Below, piece by piece: positions 29,997 to 41,000 of a stretch of 64,000 nt of DNA. Made by a program: the position numbers and the translations under genes. Source of the stretch: Bog-473 sp963764305 (GTDB taxonomy: Bacteria; Actinomycetota; Acidimicrobiia; Acidimicrobiales; RAAP-2); NCBI GenBank assembly GCA_963764305.1, contig CAVXSD010000010.1, forward strand, positions 186,001 through 250,000, in the 5' to 3' direction. Position 1 is the stretch's first letter; the number at the start of each line of letters is the position of its first letter. The notes beneath the pieces are model-generated. The model saw nothing but the letters and a program-made list of their open reading frames with translations, did not search any database and had not been told where the DNA came from.

Positions 29997-31229
29997 TCAC
30001 CCTCGGTCAGGGGCCACTGCACCCGCTGTGAGCAACCGGTTGCTCCGGGCGACCTCTCCGAACCAGTGCGCGCTCGGTTTGGGCCGGCGCTCGAAGGTCC
30101 CGGGAGCCACCGCCACCAGCCCGAACTTGGGACCGTAACCCAGGTGCCACTCGAAATTGTCCAGCAGGCTCCACACGAAGTACCCCCGGAGGTCGATGCC
30201 CTCCCCCAGGCACCGATGGGCGCTCCGGAGGGCGTCGGAGACGAAGGCGATCCGCTCGGTGTCGTCCGCGGTGGCGATGCCGTTCTCGGTCACCACGACC
30301 GGCCGCCCGCTCACGGCGGCAGCACGCCGCACCGTGTGCTCGACCGCCTGGGGCCAGCGCTCGTCTCCCATTTGGGTCAGCGGGATATCGGGGTCGTTCG
30401 GGGCGAGTCCGTCGGGGCCGAAGTGCATGCGGGTGTAACACTGCACGCCCACGAAGTCGTCGCCACCGGTGGCACGGAGAAAGACGTTCTCGAGCATCTC
30501 TTCGGCGGCATCGCGCGAGTCGCTCCCCACCCTCGGTGGCGGTGATCTCCGCCATGGAGAGCGTGAGCCCGACCGGGAAGTCGCCGGGCCCCGAGCGGAG
30601 GGCATCGACAGCCAGGCGATGGGCGCGGACCATCGCCTCGTTCACGGCGGCGTAGCGAGTGAAGTCCTCCTTGACACCGGGTGGGTACTGGCCCTGGAAG
30701 TAACCCATGACGGCGACGACATTGGGCTCGTTGATGGTGCAGGCCCATCCGATGAGGTCGCCGAGGTGCGCGACCGCATGCTCCACGAAGCGGGCGAAGC
30801 GGTCGGGGCCGTCGGGCGCCTCCCAGCCCCCCGCGCCGTGAGCCACCGTGGCGTCGTGAAGTGGTGGAAGGTGACGACCGGGAGGATCCCGTGCCCGTGA
30901 CAGGCCGCACACACACGGCGGTAGTGCTCGAGCGCCGCTAGGGAGAACTCACCTTCGGCCGGCTCGATCCGGCTCCACTCGAGCGAGAAACGGTAGGCGC
31001 CCAGACCCATGTCGGCCACGAGCTGGATGTCTTCACGCCAGCGGTGGAACGAGTCGCATGCGTCCCCACTCGGCTCGACGGTGCCCGAAGCGGGATCGTG
31101 CTCCCACGCCCACCAATCGTTGTTCACGTTGCCGCCCTCGATCTGGTGCGCTGCCGTGGCGACGCCCCAGACGAACCCCGTTGGGAAAACGAGCTCGTCC
31201 CCCTTGGCCTGCTGTTTCGCTGCGGTCAC
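29997..31229 (-). CDS. Glycoside hydrolase family 1 beta-glucosidase (two frameshifts)
   Basis: Three frames together give a GH1 enzyme of about 410 residues that hydrolyses beta-glycosides with retention. The first frame carries FPTGFVWGVATAAHQIEGG and FSLEWSRIEP. The second has the acid/base glutamate in TINEPN. The third has the nucleophile in VTENGIA and the C-terminal DNFEWHLGYGPKFGLV. Frame changes fall in a C6 run at 30827-30832 and near 30525-30532, both looking like homopolymer miscalls. All catalytic residues remain, so the gene may be intact in the organism, although true decay cannot be excluded. GTG 31229 is the likeliest start. The gene is divergent from tesB. Confidence 0.82.
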
Positions 31230-31303
31230 AACGCCGCAGGGTAGTTGGGGTCGCGTCTCCCTGCTCAGCGGCGCCCGCTCCGACAGCCTGCGAACATGGG
31301 CCA

Positions 31304-32161
31304 ATGAGCGCGTCCTTGGAGTTCCTCGTCAACCTGCTTGACCTCGAACCCATTGAGGTCAACATCTTCCGGGGTATCCAGCCCAACGAGGAGCGCCAGC
31401 GCGTCTTCGGCGGCCAGGTGGCCGGGCAGGCACTGATGGCGGCCGGGCGCACGGTGGAGCACGGCCGGGTGCATTCGCTCCACTCGTACTTCCTGCGGCC
31501 CGGCGACCCGAACGTTCCCATCCTCTACGAGGTCGACCGGATCCGTGACGGGCGCTCTTTCACGACCCGTCGCGTCGTCGCCGTGCAGCACGGGCGAGCC
31601 ATCTTCAACCTCTCGGCCTCCTTCCACGACCTCGAGGAGGGCCTGGAGCACCAGCTCCCCATTCCCGAGGTGCCCGAGCCCGAGTCGCTGGCGCCGCTCT
31701 ACGAGCGGCTGGAGCCGTGGAAGAACGAGTTGACCGAGTGGTTCGACCGGCCCCATCCCATCGACCAGCGGCACATCGGCGAGCTTCCGTGGCACTCCAA
31801 GGAAAAGGGCGAGCCCTTTCAGCGCCTCTGGATCCGGGCAGACGGCGAGCTCCCCGCCGACCCGCTCCTCCACGCCTGCGTGGCGACCTACGCCTCGGAC
31901 ATGTCCCTCTTCGACACCATCCTCGCCCCGCACGACACGAGTTGGGACGACCCGGAGTTCATGGGCGCCAGCCTGGACCACTGCATGTGGTTCCACCAGC
32001 CCTTCCGGGCCGACGAATGGCTGCTCTACGACACGGACTCACCCATCGCCGCCCAGGGGCGGGGTCTGGCTCGTGGCTTCCTGTTCGACCGGCAGGGGCG
32101 CTTGTGCGTCTCGCTCGCTCAGGAGGGGCTGGTCCGCTTGCGCACGCGGGCCGCCCGGTGA
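31304..32161 (+). CDS. tesB: Acyl-CoA thioesterase II
   Basis: A 285-residue TesB-type double hot-dog thioesterase that hydrolyses acyl-CoA to free acid and CoA. The N-terminal half has RVFGGQVAGQALMAAGRTV and HSLHSYFLRPGD. The C-terminal half has the catalytic-region MGASLDHCMWFHQPF and ends with RGFLFDRQGRLCVSLAQEGL, all standard for the family. The start ATG 31304 lies 75 bp from the divergent GH1 gene. It converges with citrate synthase, with one base between the stop codons. Confidence 0.93.
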   Translation: MSASLEFLVNLLDLEPIEVNIFRGIQPNEERQRVFGGQVAGQALMAAGRTVEHGRVHSLHSYFLRPGDPNVPILYEVDRIRDGRSFTTRRVVAVQHGRAIFNLSASFHDLEEGLEHQLPIPEVPEPESLAPLYERLEPWKNELTEWFDRPHPIDQRHIGELPWHSKEKGEPFQRLWIRADGELPADPLLHACVATYASDMSLFDTILAPHDTSWDDPEFMGASLDHCMWFHQPFRADEWLLYDTDSPIAAQGRGLARGFLFDRQGRLCVSLAQEGLVRLRTRAAR

Positions 32162-32162
32162 T

Positions 32163-33437
32163 TCAGCGCTGCTGCATCGGGGTGTAGTCGCGCTCCTCGG
32201 AGCCGATGTAGAGCTGGCGCGGCCGGGAGATCTTGGAGTCCTGGTCGAGCATCTCCTGCCAGTGTGCGAGCCACCCCGCCGTGCGCGGGATGGCAAAGAG
32301 AACGGGGAACATCTCGAGCGGGAAGCCCATGGCCTGGTAGATGAGGCCCGAGTAGAAGTCCACGTTCGGGTACAGCCGCCGCGACGTGAAGTACTCGTCG
32401 TTGAGCGCAATCTCCTCGAGCTTGAGCGCGATGTCGAGGAGCGGGCTCTTGCCCGTCACTTCGAACACCTCGTCCGCGGTGCGCTTGATGATCTTGGCCC
32501 GTGGGTCGTAGCTCTTGTAGACACGGTGCCCGAAGCCCTGCAACCGCTGGCCGCCCGTCCCCGCTTTGACCGTGGCGATGAAGTCCGGCACGTTCTCGAT
32601 GCTCCCGATGTCGGTCAGCATCCGGATGACCGCCTCGTTGGCGCCCCCGTGCCGTGGTCCGTACAGGGCGGCGGCCGCGGCCGCCGTGGCCGAGTAGGGA
32701 TCGGAATGCGATGAACCGACCACGCGCATGGCCGTGGTCGAGCAGTTCTGCTCATGGTCGGCATGCAGGATGAACAGGATGTCCAGGGCGCGGGCCAGGA
32801 CAGGGTCGGCTTCGAAGCGCGGCTCGGCGACTTTCCAGAGCATGGAGAGGAAGTTCGGAACGAAATCGAGTGCGTTGTCGGGATAGACGAAGGGCATGCC
32901 CACGCTGAATCGGTGCGCAGCCGCCGCCAGAGTCGGCATCTTGGCGATGAGGCGGATGATCTGCTTGTTGCGGGAATCGGGATCGAAGATGTCCTTCGCG
33001 TCGAGATAGAAGGTCGACAGGGCGGCGACGGCCGAGACCAACATCCCCATGGGATGGGCGTCGTAGTGGAAGCCCTCGAGGAACCGCTTGCGGACGTTCT
33101 CGTGGATGAACGTGTGGTATGTGACATCGTGGCGCCAGTCGGCGAACTGCTCCTCGTTGGGCAGCTCGCCCTTCAACAGGAGATAGGCCACCTCCAGGTA
33201 GGTCGAGTTTTCTGCCAGCTGCTCAATGGGATAGCCCCGGTAGCGCAGGATGCCGGCGTCCCCGTCGAGATAGGTGACGGCACTCTCGCACGCCGCCGTC
33301 GACATGAAGCCGGGGTCGAAGAACCACACCCCGGGCAGGAGCTTGGCCCAGTCCTCCGCTGCGACCCCGCCGTTGACGAGCGGAATCTCAATGGACTCAC
33401 CATTGCGATTGTCCGTGATCGTGATGCTCTCGGCCAC
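32163..33437 (-). CDS. gltA: Citrate synthase
   Basis: Citrate synthase condenses acetyl-CoA with oxaloacetate in the TCA cycle. The 424-residue protein has the size of the hexameric, type II bacterial form. The catalytic residues are visible: His in HADHEQNCSTTAMR, His in GFGHRVYK and Asp in PNVDFYSG. The start GTG 33437 has a strong GGAGGG ribosome site eight bases upstream, so this gene, unlike several neighbours, has a conventional leader. A TAGGAT box at 33477-33482 would give a 5' leader of about 35 bases. Confidence 0.96.
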   Translation of the reverse strand: MAESITITDNRNGESIEIPLVNGGVAAEDWAKLLPGVWFFDPGFMSTAACESAVTYLDGDAGILRYRGYPIEQLAENSTYLEVAYLLLKGELPNEEQFADWRHDVTYHTFIHENVRKRFLEGFHYDAHPMGMLVSAVAALSTFYLDAKDIFDPDSRNKQIIRLIAKMPTLAAAAHRFSVGMPFVYPDNALDFVPNFLSMLWKVAEPRFEADPVLARALDILFILHADHEQNCSTTAMRVVGSSHSDPYSATAAAAAALYGPRHGGANEAVIRMLTDIGSIENVPDFIATVKAGTGGQRLQGFGHRVYKSYDPRAKIIKRTADEVFEVTGKSPLLDIALKLEEIALNDEYFTSRRLYPNVDFYSGLIYQAMGFPLEMFPVLFAIPRTAGWLAHWQEMLDQDSKISRPRQLYIGSEERDYTPMQQR

Positions 33438-33476
33438 GTGAAGAGCCCTCCAGTTCCTGAAATTCTGTGCGTCCCG

Positions 33477-33482
33477 ATCCTA
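33477..33482 (-). promoter_or_regulatory. Candidate -10 box of gltA
   Basis: TAGGAT on the minus strand lies 39 bases before the gltA GTG and upstream of a GGAGGG ribosome site. This is the conventional, leadered arrangement. A -35 box is not obvious. Confidence 0.3.
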
Positions 33483-33541
33483 GGACCAGGAGCAGGTGGG
33501 GTCGACACGCGGATGGCGCGGCCAAGACCGCGGTCCGACGC

Positions 33542-34639
33542 TCAGGTTGCGGGAGCGACCTGCAGTTGCTGCTGAACGGCGGTGCCGGCCGTGAGGGTCT
33601 GGCCGGGCGGGGGAATCACCTGGACCGTGAGCACATAGGCGGTGGACGACTTCACGGGCATGGTCACCGTCGGAAGCGTGACCGAGGCGCCCAGGGCGAG
33701 CGACGTCCCCCGCACCTGGGTGGTCGTCGCGCCAGTCGTCTGATCGGCCAGCGAGAACCGGACCGAGACGTGCGGTTCATCGGACGAGCCCTGGTTGGCC
33801 ACGACCACGGTGACCCCGATCTGGGAGGTGGGGCTGAGCACGGACACCGCCGCTGACACGCCTTGGGGTGTCGGCAGGGCGGGCGGGCTCAGGCGCACGG
33901 TTCGCAACACGACGTAGTGCGTCGCCGACAGCGTGGCCGACGTGGCCAGGAGATCGACCTGTGCCGCCACGCTGCCGAGTTGCCAGACTTGTGGGTGGGT
34001 CACCCAGACCGACGGAGGAAGCCTCCCGTGGCCGGTATCGACGGCCAGGGAGTGCCGCACCGAACGGTAGAGCGCATCGGACCGGGTGAGCAGCGCACCA
34101 GCCGCTGCGATGCGATTCGTCGCTTGCGCCGCCGAGAGGAGCGGGGCCCGACCGGGGTTGGTCGACGTGGCATCCGACGGTGTGTCCGCAGGCGGGATGG
34201 GCTGCATGCCGAGAAACCCGTCCACGGCGGCACGCAGTTGCCTCATGGACTCGGCCCTCTCCGCGAAAACGGCGGTGAACTGAGTTGCCACCGGTCCCAA
34301 TGGGGTCGACCCGGCGGCGAGGTCCGCCCGTGATGACTGGTCGGCGGTCTGCTGCACCGCACTGTCGAGGGTCGACTGCAACTCCTGCCGGGTCTGCGCC
34401 GGCAGGTTGTTGACGGCCCGGCGCACCGTCACCGACGTGGCGTTGGACTGGTCGGCCACAACGGTGCCCTGCGCCGCCAGGGAGCGGTCGGCGTTGGCGT
34501 CATAGCCCTGCGACTGCCGCGATACCTGGGTGAGACCGCCCACAATCAATGCGAGCACGATCACCGCTGCGACGAGCAGGATGACAGATCGGGCCGAGGA
34601 TCGACGGCGCGCGCGGCGGCGTGGCCTGCGTGGCGGCAT
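33542..34639 (-). CDS. Uncharacterised membrane-anchored extracytoplasmic protein
   Basis: A 365-residue protein not assigned to a known family. It begins with a strongly basic stretch (PPRRPRRRARRRSS) and one membrane helix (VILLVAAVIVLALIVGGL). A Gln/Ala/Ser-rich helical region follows to about residue 240. The end is a beta-rich domain with VSVLSPTSQIGVTVVVANQG and VQVIPPPGQTL, reminiscent of CARDB/Ig-like adhesion folds. The body should lie outside the membrane. It starts 32 bp after the UDP-sulfoquinovose synthase gene on the same strand, so the two may be co-transcribed. A TAGTTT box at 34649-34654 could also drive it alone. The function is unknown. Confidence 0.7.
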   Translation of the reverse strand: MPPRRPRRRARRRSSARSVILLVAAVIVLALIVGGLTQVSRQSQGYDANADRSLAAQGTVVADQSNATSVTVRRAVNNLPAQTRQELQSTLDSAVQQTADQSSRADLAAGSTPLGPVATQFTAVFAERAESMRQLRAAVDGFLGMQPIPPADTPSDATSTNPGRAPLLSAAQATNRIAAAGALLTRSDALYRSVRHSLAVDTGHGRLPPSVWVTHPQVWQLGSVAAQVDLLATSATLSATHYVVLRTVRLSPPALPTPQGVSAAVSVLSPTSQIGVTVVVANQGSSDEPHVSVRFSLADQTTGATTTQVRGTSLALGASVTLPTVTMPVKSSTAYVLTVQVIPPPGQTLTAGTAVQQQLQVAPAT

Positions 34640-34671
34640 CGGCAGAGGAAACTACTGCGACAGCAGAGGCT

Positions 34672-35875
34672 TTACACCGCGAGGAAGGATGCGTCCGGGG
34701 TCTCCCCGGACGTGGTGAGCGTGCTGGCGCTCTTTCTCCACTGCACCGTGGGGGCGATGGCCCGCAGGTCCACCCGGCTCCGGTGACGCTCCACGAGCTC
34801 CAGAATCTGGCCAATGACCTCGTCGGTCAGGAGGTGCGGCTGAAGGCCCAGGTCGAGGAGTTTGGTGTTGGCAGCGTGGAAGTAGTGCTCCTCGTTCTCG
34901 ACCCGCGGGTTGGACAAGCCCTCCGCGATGTCGACCCGCGTCGGGCAGACCTTCTTGACCATCTGCGCCATCTCGCGCACGGAGAAGGACTCGGTGAATT
35001 GGTTGAAGACCCGGAACTCACCGCGGTCAGCGGGGTTCTCGAGCGCCAGGGTCACGCAAGCCAGTGTGTCGCTGATGTTCAGCATGCCGCGTGTCTGGCC
35101 GCCGGCGCCGTAGACGGTCAGCGGGTGGCCCGTGACGGCTTGCACGCAGAAGCGGTTGAGCACGGTGCCGAAGACGCCGTCGTAGTCGAACCGGGTGGCC
35201 AGCAGCGGGTCGATGTCCGTCTCCTCGGTCGACTGGCCGTAGACGATCCCCTGGTTCAAGTCCGTGGCACGCAGGCCCCAGATGCGACAACCGAACATGA
35301 TGTTGTGGCTGTCGTGGACCTTCGACAGGTGGTAGAAGGAGCCGGGCTGCTTGGGGTAGGGCAGCACGTCGGTGCGGCCCTTGTGGGTGATCTCGATGAA
35401 CCCTTCCTCGATGTCGATGTTGGGATACCCGTACTCACCCATGGTCCCGAGCTTGACGAGGTGGATGTCCGGATCGGTCTCCTGAATGGCGTACATCACG
35501 TTCAGGTTCCCCACGACGTTGTTGACCTGCGTGTAGACGGCGTGTTCCCGGTCGATCATGGAGTACGGCGCAGATCGCTGCTCGCCGAAGTGCACGATGG
35601 CGTCGGGCTTCCCCTCGGCCACGACGCCGTAGGTGAAGGCGGCGTCGGTCAGGTTCCCGATGCGGACGTTGATGGCATGACCGGACACCTGCTCCCAGCC
35701 GCGTCACCCGGTCCTGGAGGGAGGCGATGGGTACCAGGCTGTCCACGCCCATTTCGCGGTCGTACTCCCGGCGCACCAGATTGTCGACGACGGTGATCTC
35801 ATGGCCCAGGGCCGAAAGATGCAGGGCGGTGGGCCAACCCAGGTAGCCGTCTCCTCCGAGAACCAGAATCTTCAT
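34672..35875 (-). CDS. sqdB: UDP-sulfoquinovose synthase homologue (frameshifted near 35698)
   Basis: An extended short-chain dehydrogenase of about 400 residues after joining two frames. The N-terminal frame has the NAD motif LVLGGDGYLGWPTALHLSAL and DNLVRREYD. After a one-base shift in cggctggga (about 35695-35702) come VHFGEQRSAPYSMIDR, HLVKLGTMGEYG, SFYHLSKVHDSHN and VFNQFTE. These stretches are near-identical to plant SQD1 and cyanobacterial SqdB, including the TxxxYxxxK-type catalytic region. That enzyme makes UDP-sulfoquinovose from UDP-glucose and sulfite for the sulfolipid SQDG or for surface glycans. The glycosyltransferase partner is not in the window. An extra C best explains the shift. 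Confidence 0.9.
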
Positions 35876-36068
35876 TTCACCCGTATTTTCACTCAGGCTC
35901 CGCCTTTGTTACGGAGTCATGTCAGCTTCATTCTGGGACAGAACCCTGAATCCACGCTGTGGAGCGGCTGTAATCGCCGTAACACCTGCGCTTTTCGCTA
36001 GTCGGGCAGCCTAAAGAGCGGGAATCCGGCGCGGGGGGATGCCCGGCGGCCTCGCCATCAACCCCGTG

Positions 36069-38012
36069 TCAGCCCAGGAAGTCCTCGCGCCAGAGCGCCC
36101 GCCGCAGGCCGGACGCCCTCGTGATGGGGCGCTCGATGGCGGAACGGATCAGGTCCTCCGTGCCCACCAGGATGAGCCGCCTCCGCGCCCGGGTGGCCGC
36201 GGTATAGAGGAGCTCCCGCGTCAAGATGCGTGAATCGGCGCTCGGGAGCAGGAAGGCCACCACATCGAACTGGGAGCCTTGGCTCTTGTGGACGGTCATG
36301 GCATACACCGTGTCCACCGCGGCCAGCCGGGCTGTGCTGACCGGCAGGACCGTGTCGCCGCGCCGGAACGCGGCCTCCATCGGCCGGACGGCGCCCTTCA
36401 CGACGACACCGACGTCGCCGTTGAAGAGATCGAGCGAGTAGTCGTTCTCGGTGACGATCAGGGGTCGCCCGAGGTACCAACCGTCTCCCGCGGCGAACCC
36501 CTCGACCTCCGCCTCGAGCCAGCGTTCGATGTGGCCCGTCCACGCTCGCACGCCCTCGGGACCGCGCCGGTGGGCACAGAGGAGGCGGAACCCCTCCAGG
36601 GCGTCGAGGGCGGCCTCGGCGTCACCGTCCTGCGCCGCTTCGATCACGGTGCGGCCGCTCCTGACCGCGTAATCGTGGATCACCTCGAGCTGCCCCACTT
36701 TCGCCGGATCCGAAGGATCGATGGCCAGCCAGTCCACGTTCGAGTCGCCGGACCCGAGCTCGGCCAGCGCGGCGTCGGCGTTGCCCGCCTGGACCGCCCA
36801 CGCGAAAGCGGCGATCGCTCCCTTGTGGCGTCGTACATGGCGAAGCAGCACCACCCCGTCGCCTATGGGAGACCACGCCGTCGTCTCCGCGTCGGGAACG
36901 GGGTAGCCAGTCGCCTCCTCGAGTTGCGTCCTGACGGTCTCACCCATGCAGAGCCCACGCGACGCTGGACCGACGATGTCGCCGAGCACGGCGCCGGCTT
37001 CGACCGACGCGAGCTGCTCGGGGTCTCCGACGATGATCAGGCGGGCGTCGGGCCGCAACGCCTCGAGCAGCCTGGCCATCATGGACAGCGCGACCATGGA
37101 GGTCTCGTCGATTACGACGACGTCGTGGCGAAGCGGGTTCGACCTGTTGTGCCGGAATCGGGTCCGGTTGCCGCCACTCCGCCCGAGGAGCCGGTGCAGC
37201 GTCGTCCCGCGGAGCTCGAGCAGCCGCGCCACGATGCCCGGATCGAGGCCCAGATGGGTCGCCTCGTTGCGGACCGCCTCCTCGAGCCGTTGCGCTGCTT
37301 TGCCCGTCGGCGCCGCCAGGGCGATGAGTGGCGGCGGGGCGCCCCGGGCGACCGCCTGCTGGTCGAGCAGCGCCAACAGTCGCGCCACGGTCGTGGTCTT
37401 CCCCGTCCCTGGCCCGCCGGCGATGACGGAGACCCGGCGCAGGACGGCGGCCGCGGCGGCCAGGGGCTGCAGGTGATCAGGGTCCTCCGACTCGGGGTCC
37501 GCTTCGGTAAACAGCTGCGCGAGCCCAGCACGCAGCAGTGTCAGGTCGACGTCGATCGCCTCGGTCCGGGCCCGCGCCAGGAGCTCTGCCGCGACCAGGC
37601 ATTCATCGGCCCACAACCGATTCAGGTAGAGCTTCGATCCAGAGAGGTACAGGGGGTTGCCGTCCCCGACGAGCGGGCTCTGGGCGATTGCGTCGAGCCA
37701 GGCTGCGGGGTCGGGCCAGGGCAGTGCGTCCAAGTCGATCGGCAGGTCGACGTCTCCACTGGCGGTCTCCCGGATGGTCTGCAGGTCGACGCACACGTGG
37801 CCGAGTCGCGGCGCCCGGACGGCGAAAGCGATCCCAAGGCCGACGTCCTCCCCGCTGACTCCGGCGAGTTGTGCCAGCCGGTGCGCCACGTGGACGTCGG
37901 ACCCGTCCAGGATCCCCGCCCGATTGAACGCCTGCAGGCTCCCGGAGGCCCAGGCGGTGACGGACACGTCGTAGCGATCGAGGACGACACCGTTGGTCTC
38001 GACGGTCGTCAC
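36069..38012 (-). CDS. recD: RecBCD subunit RecD
   Basis: RecD is the fast 5'-3' superfamily 1 helicase of the RecBCD exonuclease, which processes double-strand ends. The 647-residue protein has Walker A in GGPGTGKTTTVARLLAL near residue 195. VVIDETSMV is motif II, MTVHKSQGSQFDVV motif V and LYTAATRARRRLILVG motif VI. The start chosen is GTG 38012, because it overlaps the recB stop as GTGA. The longer upstream frame would be recB shadow. It is the last gene of recC-recB-recD. Confidence 0.94.
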   Translation of the reverse strand: MTTVETNGVVLDRYDVSVTAWASGSLQAFNRAGILDGSDVHVAHRLAQLAGVSGEDVGLGIAFAVRAPRLGHVCVDLQTIRETASGDVDLPIDLDALPWPDPAAWLDAIAQSPLVGDGNPLYLSGSKLYLNRLWADECLVAAELLARARTEAIDVDLTLLRAGLAQLFTEADPESEDPDHLQPLAAAAAVLRRVSVIAGGPGTGKTTTVARLLALLDQQAVARGAPPPLIALAAPTGKAAQRLEEAVRNEATHLGLDPGIVARLLELRGTTLHRLLGRSGGNRTRFRHNRSNPLRHDVVVIDETSMVALSMMARLLEALRPDARLIIVGDPEQLASVEAGAVLGDIVGPASRGLCMGETVRTQLEEATGYPVPDAETTAWSPIGDGVVLLRHVRRHKGAIAAFAWAVQAGNADAALAELGSGDSNVDWLAIDPSDPAKVGQLEVIHDYAVRSGRTVIEAAQDGDAEAALDALEGFRLLCAHRRGPEGVRAWTGHIERWLEAEVEGFAAGDGWYLGRPLIVTENDYSLDLFNGDVGVVVKGAVRPMEAAFRRGDTVLPVSTARLAAVDTVYAMTVHKSQGSQFDVVAFLLPSADSRILTRELLYTAATRARRRLILVGTEDLIRSAIERPITRASGLRRALWREDFLG

Positions 38013-41000
38013 CGGCGGGCCCCCTGGTCGAAGAGGTCGCTCAGCGCAGTGACCAGGTCGGCCGGAGGACACCACGACCAGACCCCGCACGGCCTGCTCC
38101 CGAAGAGTGTGGGTTCGGCGGCGCTCATGCCTCGCAAGAACAGGTAGAGGACGCCACCGAGGTGGCGGGCCGGGTCGTAGTCAGGTTGGCGCCAGCGCAG
38201 GTACCGGTGCAAGGCGGCCGAGTAGAGCAACGCCTGGAGCGGATAGTGGGCCTCGGCCATGGCGCTCTCGATCGCATCCGGTCGGTAGTGCCACGCGGTG
38301 GGAGCGTCGTCGGCGGCACTGAGCCTGTTCGTCTTGTAGTCCGCCAAGACGAACCGGTCGTCCGGCAGCCGCAGCACCAGGTCGAGGCTGCCGGTCAGGT
38401 AGCCCCGGAGTGGATGGCCCCCGAGCGCAGGGTCGCGGAGCCGCTCGGCATAGGAGTAGACCGGATCGTCTCGCCCCAAATGCTCGACGAGCAGCGTTGC
38501 AAGATCGGTCACACGAAGGTCGTCGTCCCGTCCCGCGTTCGCGTCGTCACCGCCGACCAGGGGTAGCTCGAAGCCAAGTTCGTCAAGGCGGTTCTCCCGC
38601 GCCATGTCGCGCAACCGCAGCCCCGCCGTAAGGCCGAGCGGCGACTCGATGGACGCGCAGAGACCCCGGATGACGTCTTCGCGGTTGCCCAGGTCGACGT
38701 TGAAGTACGCCTGCTCGTGGCGCAGGGCCTCATCCACCTCGGCGACGAGGTCGGGAGCGTCGAACGCCACCCGCTCCATGACACCGTGGATCAGTGTTCC
38801 CACGAGCGTCCCACCGGGCATCGCGGCCAAGGCCAACCGCACCGAGCGGAACCGGGTCTCGTCGAGATCGTCTGTGGAGGAGGCTCCGGCGAGCACGCGA
38901 CGAGGGACGCCGGACGTCTCCTCGTCCAAGGTCACCTCAGCTTCCGGCTCGCTGGCGATGGTCGGTTGCTCATGCGCCGCGCTGGTGATGGACGAGTACG
39001 AGGCGCGCCGCCAGTTCGTGTCGAGCTCGCGGGCGAAGACACCGACCTCGAGTTCGGAGGAGTTCTCGAGGTCGTGGTGCCACCGGATGTCCGACGGCTG
39101 CACGACGCGTTCGACTACGACCTCTGGGCCTAGCGCGCTGAACGCAGAGACGACGGCCTCGTCGGGCTGGGCGCGCTTGCCGCTGGCCGGGATCTGGCCG
39201 TCGGGCCCCCGGTCAAACAGGAGGCGCGACAGCGAAGCGTTCTTCGTGTCCTTCGCTCCGGCCCACCACAGCACCGCCTGGTGGCGGGCGCGGGTCAGGG
39301 CGACATAGAGCAAACGGAGGCTCTCGCCTTGCTCCTCTTCCTCCTGCAGTTTCTTGTGGGCCGTCAAGTCGGGGCCCGGACACCCGACGTCGATCGTTCG
39401 CTCGTTCGTGCTGTCGGGGTCGTGAAAGACCGGGACATCGATCGGAAACGCCCATCCGTCCCAGGCGTATGGGACCATCACGACCGGGAACTCCAATCCT
39501 TTGCTCCGGTGGACCGTGATCACCTGTACCGCTTGCGCGTCCGACTCCAGCCGGCGTGTCCGCTCTTCGTTCTCGCTGTCCCGGTCTGCCTCAAAGATGC
39601 GTCGTCCCAGCCAATTCGCAAGGGCCGTTGGGCCAACACCCTCAGTGACGGCCGCATCGTGCAACAACTGGGCGACGTGACGTAGGTCAGTCATGAACCG
39701 TTCCCCCGACGGGCGACGCAGCACTCGAGCCGGAACGTCGCGGGCGGTCGTGACAGACTCGTAGAGCGTGGCGACTCCTCTGTCACGCAGGAGTCGACCC
39801 CAGGTGTGCAGCCACCCGTGGAGATCCTCCCAGCGTTGCACGTCCTCCTTGTCCGCCACCTGCTCCGCCGTCCAACCGATGAACTGCGTCATGGCCGCCA
39901 GGGAGGCCCGGGCGCTGGACGCGGGCTGCTCGAGCGCCTCGAGGAAGCGGAGCCATTCACGAGCCGGCCCAGAGCCGAACACGGACCCGGCTCCCCCGAT
40001 GACCGCAGGCACGTTCGCCGCGAGAAGCGCGTCGCACACCGTCGTCGCTTGCCTGTTGGACCTGACCAACACGGCGATGTCACCAGGGTGCAGTGTGTGG
40101 CTCTTCGTGCCGTCGTGGTGACGCGTCGTGATCTCTGGTTCGGCATTGAGGAGCTCGACCGTCTGTGCGGCCAGGTCGCGGGCGACGAGGTCACGCGCCT
40201 CGGGCGCCTTTACCTTTTGCTGGTAGGTGGGCACAAAGCCGTCTGCCGTGTGGACGACCCTCACGCGCAGCGGAGTGGGCACGGGAGCGCGGAGCAGCCG
40301 AGGCTGCGCGTTCGGAGGAGCCGCCCTGACGTTGCGATAGGTGATGCCGACCTGACCGAGCTGCGCACCCTGGAACAAGGCGTCGTAGGCGGCGAGCAGG
40401 CCCTCGTCGCTGCGCCAGTTGACGTCGAGCGTCCACTTTGACTGCACCGTCGCCTTCGCCTTGAGGTACGTGTGTACATCGGCGCCCCGGAATGCGTAGA
40501 TCGCCTGCTTCGGATCGCCGATGAGGACCAGCGTCTTGCCTTCCGCGTCGAAGGCTGTCCTCATGATGTCCCACTGAACGGGATCGGTGTCCTGGAACTC
40601 GTCGACCAGGACGACGTCGTATCGCTCACGCAGGCGGGCCCGCGCCACCGAACCTCGTGACGGATCGCTGAGGGTGTTGCGCAGACGGAGGAGGACGTCG
40701 TCGTACGTGAGGATCTTGAGGGCGCGTTTGCGCGCCTCCACCTCCGTCCGCACGCGCTCGGCGAACCGGCGGCGCGTCGATTCCAGATCGTCCCCATTGG
40801 ACAGCGGGGGCACCAGGTGGGCGTCCGGGATATCGAGAGCCTTGCGAGCGACCTTGCCCGCATCCTCCCGCGAAAACGCGATCGTGTTGTCTCGATGTGC
40901 GAACTTCCGGAGGTAGAGGTCGTCGACGACCTCGTCCACCATGTCGCGTACATCCTCGACAAGCACAACGTCGCGGTCCACATCGCCTGCTGTGCCGAGG

